A stretch of 9,602 nucleotides of DNA from JBEVMS01 sp040508515 (GTDB lineage: Bacteria > Pseudomonadota > Gammaproteobacteria > Xanthomonadales > Rhodanobacteraceae): NCBI GenBank assembly GCA_040508515.1, contig JBEVMS010000046.1, positions 1 through 9,602 on the forward strand, written 5' to 3'. This document shows positions 5,710-9,602 of the stretch, one piece after another; positions within the stretch are counted from its first letter, which is position 1; each line of letters begins with the position of its first letter. Under the pieces are notes generated by a model. It ran no database searches. It worked only from the letters and a program-made list of their open reading frames with translations, and was not told the origin of the DNA. The position numbers and the translations under genes were made by a program.

Positions 5710-6633
5710 ATGCCCGGTATGCCTCGCCCCCCACTACGACGCGCCCTGCTGGCGCCGCGCCATTGGCCGGCCTGGCTGGGCGTGGCTGTGATCACGTTGA
5801 TCGCGCGCCTGCCCTATCCCGCGCTGGCCTGGCTGGGCCGGCGGCTGGGGGCATTGGCGCTGCATCTGAACTCGGCGCGCCGGCATATCGCGCGAGTCAA
5901 TATCGATCTGTGCTTTCCCCAACTGAGCGACGCCGAGCGCGAGGCGCTGGTCGAAGCGAACTTGCGCGACATCGGCATGATGCTGGTGGAGTTCGCGCTG
6001 GGCTGGATGGGCACCGATCACGCGCTGTCCAAACTGCCTCTCAGCGTCGAGGGCATTGAACACCTGGCGGCGGCGCGTGCGGCAGGTCGCGGCGTACTGC
6101 TGGTCGGTGGCCATTTTTCGCATCTGGAACTGTCCGCGCGGCTGGTCTCCAGCCGCATCAGCATCGCCGGGATGTACCGCAAGATGGATTCGGCGGTGTT
6201 CGAGTGGGCGGTGCTGCGCGCGCGCCTGCGCTACGCCGACGCCATGTTCGACAAGGACGATCTGCGCGGCACGGTGAAATACCTGCGCGCCGGCGGCACC
6301 GTCTGGTACGCACCGGATCAGGACATGCGCAGCAAGGACAGCGTGTTCGTGCCGTTCTTCGGCGTCCCGGCGGCGACCATCACCGCTACCCACCATTTGG
6401 CGCGCCTGTCCGGTGCGACGGTGATTCCGTTCTTCCACCGTCGCTTGCCGGACGGTGGCTATGTGCTACGGCTGGGTGCGCCGCTGGAAGATGTGCCCAG
6501 CAAAGACACCACGGCCGACACCGCCAAGGTGAATGGCTGCATCGAACAAATGGTGCGCGAAGCGCCAGCCCAATACTTGTGGGTACATAAGCGCTTCAAA
6601 ACCCGCCCGGCGGGTTTTCCGGACGTCTACTGA
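5710..6633 (+). CDS. lpxL: Lipid A late acyltransferase, LpxL/HtrB-like
   Basis: A 307-residue inner-membrane enzyme of the LpxL/LpxM family, which transfers an acyl chain from acyl-ACP to the Kdo-bearing lipid A precursor. The N-terminal hydrophobic segment (WPAWLGVAVITLIARLPYPALAWL) is the membrane anchor. RRHIARVNIDLCFPQLSDAERE is the usual conserved N-terminal block. GGHFSHLELSAR contains the catalytic HX4(D/E) pair, His135 and Glu140. Further landmarks are GMYRKMDS, APDQDMRSKDSVFVPFFGVPAAT and the C-terminal YLWVHKRFKTRP. ATG 5710 has TAGG at 5701-5704; ATG 5719 is also possible. Which acyl position or chain length it uses cannot be told, so the symbol stands for the family. It lies next to the functionally linked waaA, divergently. 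Its last codons contain a terminator-shaped palindrome. Confidence 0.92.
   Translation: MPGMPRPPLRRALLAPRHWPAWLGVAVITLIARLPYPALAWLGRRLGALALHLNSARRHIARVNIDLCFPQLSDAEREALVEANLRDIGMMLVEFALGWMGTDHALSKLPLSVEGIEHLAAARAAGRGVLLVGGHFSHLELSARLVSSRISIAGMYRKMDSAVFEWAVLRARLRYADAMFDKDDLRGTVKYLRAGGTVWYAPDQDMRSKDSVFVPFFGVPAATITATHHLARLSGATVIPFFHRRLPDGGYVLRLGAPLEDVPSKDTTADTAKVNGCIEQMVREAPAQYLWVHKRFKTRPAGFPDVY
6598..6618 (+). terminator. Terminator-like palindrome inside the lpxL 3' end
   Basis: AAAACCCGCC (6598-6607) and GGCGGGTTTT (6609-6618) are perfect complements around one central C, giving a GC-rich hairpin ending in four T. It looks like a compact intrinsic terminator yet lies within the codons for the KTRPAGF segment of lpxL, 13 bases before the stop codon. 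The encoded KTRP motif is conserved in the family, so the palindrome may be partly a coding coincidence. It could act as a weak terminator or attenuator ahead of the downstream genes. Confidence 0.35.
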
Positions 6634-6653
6634 ACGCCTCGGTTGATGCGACA

Positions 6654-6670
6654 GCCGGCTGAAAGCCGGC
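6654..6670. repeat. Short GC palindrome in the lpxL-deacetylase gap (REP-like)
   Basis: GCCGGCT (6654-6660) and AGCCGGC (6664-6670) form a perfect 7-bp stem with a GAA loop. No T-run follows directly, so it is a poor terminator. The shape recalls the dispersed REP-type palindromes of Xanthomonadales genomes, but only one copy is visible here. The rest of the 200-base gap 6634-6833 shows no clear gene; the reading frame upstream of 6834 is open from ATG 6693 but has no ribosome-binding site and no deacetylase-like sequence. Confidence 0.4.
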
Positions 6671-6821
6671 CCTGTTGGAATAATTTTGAACGATGTCCAC
6701 GCATCCCGAACTGCCTTCTTTGGCGGTCAGGGCGTGCCCATCCGGCCATGCCTTCGATCGGATTTTTGAGGTGCATGCGCGCGTCGGAAGACCACACCAA
6801 GCCCGTCAATCAACGCACCAC

Positions 6822-6825
6822 GGAG
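6822..6825 (+). promoter_or_regulatory. Ribosome-binding site deciding the deacetylase start
   Basis: GGAG lies eight bases before ATG 6834. It favours this start over the in-frame ATG at 6693, which lacks any such site. Confidence 0.75.
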
Positions 6826-6833
6826 CTAGAACG

Positions 6834-7580
6834 ATGGAGCCGAACAGCGCCACGCAGCCCCAAGCCCTGCCAATTTTCATGTACCACAACATTGCGCAGG
6901 CACCGAAAGGTTTGCGCGTCTATCGAAGTCTCTACGTGAGTCCTGCGGCGTTTGCGCGGCAACTGTGGCTACTCAAGGGGTTGGGCTATCGCGGGCTGTC
7001 GATGCGCGACGCGATGCCTTACCTGCGCGGCGAAACACGCGGCAAGGTCGCGGTGATCACCCTGGACGATGGTTACGTCGACAACCTCGACAGCGCATTG
7101 CCGCTGCTGCAGCGCTACGGCTTTACCGCGACCTGCTACGTGGTCAGCGGACGCCTCGGCAGATACAACGACTGGGATGCCGATCGACTGGGAATCCGCA
7201 AGCCGTTGATGAGCGCCGCACAGCTCAAGCAATGGCACGCCGGCGGCATGGAGGTGGGTGCGCATACACGCAGTCATCCGCGCCTGTCGCAATGCGATGC
7301 GGCGCAGTTGCAGGAAGAAATCCATGGCAGCAAGCGCGAGCTGGAAGATTGCCTGGGCAGCCCGGTGGAACAGTTCTGTTATCCCTACGGCAACCTCGAC
7401 CAGCGCGTCGCCGACAACGCACGCGCGGCTGGTTACCTCGCCGCCACCACCACCCGCCGCGGCCGCGCCGTCGCCGGCAGCGATCCATGGCAATTGCCAC
7501 GCGTGCAGGTGGCGCGCCACCACGCCTTGCCGCAATTCGCCATGCGCGCGTTTACCCGCTACGAGGATCGCCGCGCATGA
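6834..7580 (+). CDS. Polysaccharide deacetylase (CE4/NodB fold), cytoplasmic
   Basis: A 248-residue metal-dependent carbohydrate esterase of the NodB/CE4 fold. Motif 1 is TLDDGY, with the catalytic-base Asp78 and the metal-binding Asp79. Motif 2 is HTRSH, with metal ligands His144 and His148. Motif 3 is seen as CYPYGN (Tyr183-Pro-Tyr-Gly). The N-terminus (LPIFMYHNI) is the typical first strand, and no signal peptide or membrane segment is present, so it should act inside the cell on a lipid-linked or nucleotide-linked sugar rather than on peptidoglycan. Its stop overlaps the next gene's start (ATGA, 7577-7580), so the two are translationally coupled. With LPS genes on both sides, removal of an acetyl group from an amino sugar of lipid A or core is the best inference, by analogy with NaxD or ArnD. 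The exact substrate is unknown. Confidence 0.9.
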   Translation: MEPNSATQPQALPIFMYHNIAQAPKGLRVYRSLYVSPAAFARQLWLLKGLGYRGLSMRDAMPYLRGETRGKVAVITLDDGYVDNLDSALPLLQRYGFTATCYVVSGRLGRYNDWDADRLGIRKPLMSAAQLKQWHAGGMEVGAHTRSHPRLSQCDAAQLQEEIHGSKRELEDCLGSPVEQFCYPYGNLDQRVADNARAAGYLAATTTRRGRAVAGSDPWQLPRVQVARHHALPQFAMRAFTRYEDRRA

Positions 7581-8845
7581 AATTCCTGTTTGTCGGCACC
7601 AATCCGGAAAACACCGGCGCCGCCACCCATTTTGTGGCGCTGGCGCAAGCGCTGGCGCAAGCCGGTCACGAGGTGGACGCGGTGCTCTACCCGGACGGAC
7701 TGATGTGGCAAGGCCTGGCCGACGCGAAGGTGCGACGGCATCGCGGCACGTTCCGCAACGCGCTGGATCTGCGCGGTTACCGCGCGGTGCTGGCGGCGGC
7801 GCGCCAATGCAAGCCGGACTGGCTGATCGGCAACTTCGGCAAAGAATATTGGCCGCTGATCGTGCTCGGTCGGCTGCTTGGCGTGCCCGTGGCGCTGTTC
7901 CGCCATCGCACGCCGCCGATGAAACGCTTGTCCAATTACTTGATCCCGCGATTGGCGCAGCGTTTCCTGGCGGTGTCGCAACATGCCCGCGAAGCCTACC
8001 TGGCACGCGGCGTGCCGGCCGAGTTGGTCCAGGTCGCCTACAACCCGGTCAACATGGCGCTGTACCGGCCCGACCCGGACCGTCGGCAGGCCATCCTGCA
8101 CGCGCTGGGCATTCCCGACGACGCCATCGTGCTGGGCTACGTCGGCCGCATGCACCATTCCAAGGGAATTTTTCGCTTGTATGAGGCAGCCAGCCAGGCG
8201 ATGGCGCGTGAGCCACGCCTGCACTGTCTGTGGCTGGGTGATGGCCCCGAGGCGCCGGCATTGCGCCAGTGCCTGGCTGATAACCCCGCGCTCGCCCAGC
8301 GTCACCATTTTCTCGGTTGGCGCAACGACGTCCACACCTATTTCAGCGCTTTCTCGATGCTGGCATTTCCTTCGCTGGCGATCGAAACCTTCGGCCGGGT
8401 CTCAATCGAAGCCCAAGCGGCCGGCGTGCCGGTGCTGGCCAGCGAGCTGGGCGGTGTGCCGGAAACCCTGGCCGAGGGCCTCAGCGGCCGTTTGCTACCG
8501 CCCGGCGATGTCGATGCCTGGCGCGAAGCGATTCTGGACCTGTGCGATCCGGCGCTACGCGAGCCCATGAGTATCGCGGCGCGGGCCTTCGTTGCCAGTC
8601 GCTTCAGCACGGCAATGATCGCCGAGGATTTCACCCGCCTGCTGTGCTCGCCGCGCGCCGCCCCCGTTGCCGCCTTAAGGGCCCCGGCGCGCCCGGCGCT
8701 GCGCCTCGTGCAGCTTGGCGTACTTCAGAAAGGCGTAGAATGCGCCGGTGACGCTGGCGATAAAACCGGCCCAGCCACTCAAGAAGTAGCGCTTGAAAAT
8801 GTATTGCCGCACGAAGAACAGCGGCGGGTAGAACACCATGCGTAA
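7577..8845 (+). CDS. GT4-family glycosyltransferase with an aberrant C-terminal extension
   Basis: A GT-B fold retaining glycosyltransferase, probably adding a sugar to the LPS core from a nucleotide-sugar donor. The N-terminal domain starts MKFLFVGTNPENTGAATHFVALAQALAQAGHEV, with the acceptor-side glycine region. The C-terminal domain starts near LGYVGRMHHSKGIFRLYEA and contains LHCLWLGDGPE, HHFLGWRNDV and the signature ETFGRVSIEAQAAGVPV, an EX7E pair at Glu270 and Glu278. The domain ends around residue 360 (FSTAMIAEDFTRLL). The frame then runs on to 422 residues, and the last 56 codons (8675-8845) are antisense to the convergent GT2 gene and resemble no known domain. Family members are about 350-380 residues, so a stop near 8676 was probably lost. 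The start overlaps the deacetylase stop as ATGA. The donor and acceptor cannot be told. Confidence 0.88.
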   Translation: MKFLFVGTNPENTGAATHFVALAQALAQAGHEVDAVLYPDGLMWQGLADAKVRRHRGTFRNALDLRGYRAVLAAARQCKPDWLIGNFGKEYWPLIVLGRLLGVPVALFRHRTPPMKRLSNYLIPRLAQRFLAVSQHAREAYLARGVPAELVQVAYNPVNMALYRPDPDRRQAILHALGIPDDAIVLGYVGRMHHSKGIFRLYEAASQAMAREPRLHCLWLGDGPEAPALRQCLADNPALAQRHHFLGWRNDVHTYFSAFSMLAFPSLAIETFGRVSIEAQAAGVPVLASELGGVPETLAEGLSGRLLPPGDVDAWREAILDLCDPALREPMSIAARAFVASRFSTAMIAEDFTRLLCSPRAAPVAALRAPARPALRLVQLGVLQKGVECAGDAGDKTGPATQEVALENVLPHEEQRRVEHHA

Positions 8846-9439
8846 GCCGCTGAAGCGTTGCCGCCGGCGCAATTTATGCGCGACCATGCCAGTGCTGTAA
8901 CGATTGATCTTCTCCACCCGGGTGGCGATATCGCCATCACCGTCATTGACGAAATCGGCGCGCCATAACGTCTTTACCGCTCCGCGCACTTCGATCGCCG
9001 CATGTACCTCGACGTCGTTCATGCCGCCCCGGCGGCGATCGAACAGGCGCAGATGCGCGTTGCGCCAACTCCAGCGGTGCTGCACTGCCCAGAACATCCG
9101 TTCACGCCGCGGCAACCGGTAACCCGCGTGACGCGGCGCGCTGAGTGCCCGCTCGATCTGCGCCCGTGTGCCCGGCGAGAGGATCTCGTCGGCGTCCAGA
9201 TTCAAAATCCAATCGTGGCTGGCCAGCGCGAAGGCACGCTGCTTCTGCGGCCCGTAGTCGTCGAACGGATGCACCGCCACGCGCGCGCCGTGCCGCTGGG
9301 CGATCGCCACGGTGTCGTCGCTGGAACCCGAATCGAGCACCACGATCTCCTCGGCCCAATCCACTTCACGCAGGCAACGTTCCAGCGTGTCGGCGTTGTT
9401 GTAGGTGATCAGCACCACCGAAAGCGCTTCACGTCCCAT
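8675..9439 (-). CDS. WaaE/KdtX-type GT2 LPS core glycosyltransferase
   Basis: A 254-residue GT-A fold inverting glycosyltransferase of the group that adds glucose or a related sugar to the inner core. The start MGREALSVVLITYNNADTLERCL is the nucleotide-binding strand. VVLDSGSSDDT (residues 34-43) and LNLDADE (80-85, with the DxD metal motif Asp82-Asp84) are catalytic landmarks. YGPQKQRAFALA, YRLPRRERMFW and the C-terminal amphipathic stretch GLRMVFYPPLFFVRQYIFKRYFLSGWAGFIASVTGAFYAFLKYAKL are typical of the WaaE/KdtX group. ATG 9437-9439 is chosen because GGAG at 9447-9450 is seven bases upstream; ATG 9461-9463 has none and would only add a nonconserved MSTTRSAT. The start lies 11 bases inside the upstream ligase-like gene, which points to translational coupling. 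It is convergent with and overlaps the GT4 gene by 171 bases. Confidence 0.92.
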   Translation of the reverse strand: MGREALSVVLITYNNADTLERCLREVDWAEEIVVLDSGSSDDTVAIAQRHGARVAVHPFDDYGPQKQRAFALASHDWILNLDADEILSPGTRAQIERALSAPRHAGYRLPRRERMFWAVQHRWSWRNAHLRLFDRRRGGMNDVEVHAAIEVRGAVKTLWRADFVNDGDGDIATRVEKINRYSTGMVAHKLRRRQRFSGLRMVFYPPLFFVRQYIFKRYFLSGWAGFIASVTGAFYAFLKYAKLHEAQRRARRGP

Positions 9440-9602
9440 CGTCGCGCTCCGTGTGGTGGACATACAGCGCCGCGCACCACAGCCCCAACAGCCAGGCGAA
9501 CAGTAATCCCCACCAGGCCGAATAGAAGGCCAAATGCGTGTTGAGCGGAAACAGCATCACGCCCAGCGCCACGCTGACCGGAAACGCCCGCGCACGCGCC
9601 AC
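9429..9602 (-). CDS. Probable O-antigen ligase family membrane protein, C-terminal end (partial)
   Basis: Only the last 57 residues lie in the window; the start is beyond position 9602. The piece reads VARARAFPVSVALGVMLFPLNTHLAFYSAWWGLLFAWLLGLWCAALYVHH, then ERDDGT and a stop (TGA, 9429-9431). It holds one clear membrane segment (FYSAWWGLLFAWLLGLWCAALYV) after a short FPLNTHLAF loop, the pattern I associate with the C-terminus of the WaaL/O-antigen ligase and polymerase family, which joins O-antigen to lipid A-core on the periplasmic side. The gene overlaps the start of the following GT2 by 11 bases, so they form one operon. The assignment rests on a short tail plus context and could be another polytopic LPS protein. 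Confidence 0.6.
   Translation of the reverse strand: MARARAFPVSVALGVMLFPLNTHLAFYSAWWGLLFAWLLGLWCAALYVHHTERDDGT
9447..9450 (-). promoter_or_regulatory. Ribosome-binding site deciding the GT2 start
   Basis: On the minus strand GGAG lies seven bases before ATG 9437-9439, inside the end of the upstream gene. It selects this start over ATG 9461-9463. Confidence 0.75.

Noticed and set aside
6693..6833. N-terminal extension of the deacetylase from ATG 6693
   Set aside because: There is no ribosome-binding site at 6693 and the extra 47 residues do not resemble CE4 proteins, while ATG 6834 has GGAG at ideal spacing directly before the conserved first strand.
7637..7660. Perfect 12-base tandem duplication (GCGCTGGCGCAA twice) in the GT4 gene
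   Set aside because: It encodes ALAQALAQ in the first helix of the GT-B fold, where this spacing and composition are normal; it may be a slippage site but shows no sign of phase variation because the unit is in frame.
6969..8006. A 345-residue minus-strand ORF across the deacetylase and GT4 genes
   Set aside because: It is fully antisense to two genes with intact catalytic motifs, and its own translation is low-complexity Ala/Arg/Pro-rich without motifs.
9440..9463. Longer GT2 start at ATG 9461-9463
   Set aside because: It lacks a ribosome-binding site and adds only eight nonconserved residues; ATG 9437-9439 has GGAG at seven bases and begins right before the conserved first strand.

Overview
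The window reads as chromosomal DNA of a GC-rich gammaproteobacterium, most likely a member of the Xanthomonadales (Rhodanobacteraceae or Xanthomonadaceae). The reasons are the strong G/C bias at third codon positions, the Gram-negative envelope genes (tolC, waaA, lpxL) and the family-level look of the proteins. No database search was possible, so the placement is an inference. I see no tRNA, rRNA, insertion sequence, prophage or CRISPR array.

Layout. (1) 1-888, minus strand: the 5' part of thiC (HMP-phosphate synthase, thiamine biosynthesis), preceded by a well-formed TPP riboswitch. (2) 939-2012: a TetR/AcrR-type regulator on the minus strand, divergent from a small unrecognised 112-residue gene. 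The 84-base gap between them carries face-to-face sigma-70-like promoters and two palindromes that could be the regulator's operator. (3) 2216-4282, plus strand: a PCMT-fold methyltransferase-like protein followed 33 bases later by a TolC-type outer-membrane channel. A very strong, nearly symmetrical terminator follows, shared with the convergent waaA. (4) 4353-9602: a lipopolysaccharide block. It contains waaA (Kdo transferase, minus), lpxL-like acyltransferase (plus), a CE4 polysaccharide deacetylase and a GT4 glycosyltransferase joined by an ATGA overlap (plus), then, convergent on the minus strand, a WaaE/KdtX-type GT2 glycosyltransferase preceded by the C-terminal end of a probable O-antigen ligase.

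How the genes fit together. waaA and lpxL act in succession on lipid A (Kdo addition, then Kdo-dependent acylation). The GT4, GT2 and ligase-like genes would extend the core and attach O-antigen. The CE4 enzyme would remove an acyl group from an amino sugar of that structure. TolC shares the envelope theme but belongs to export. thiC and its riboswitch are a separate metabolic unit.

Most of the window is ordinary housekeeping and envelope DNA. The points worth a second look are: a 171-base convergent coding overlap between the GT4 and GT2 genes that looks like a lost stop codon; a terminator-shaped palindrome inside the last codons of lpxL; a PCMT-like protein that has lost the family's substrate-site motif; and the coupled deacetylase/glycosyltransferase pair. 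I found no clear evidence for a wholly new type of system.
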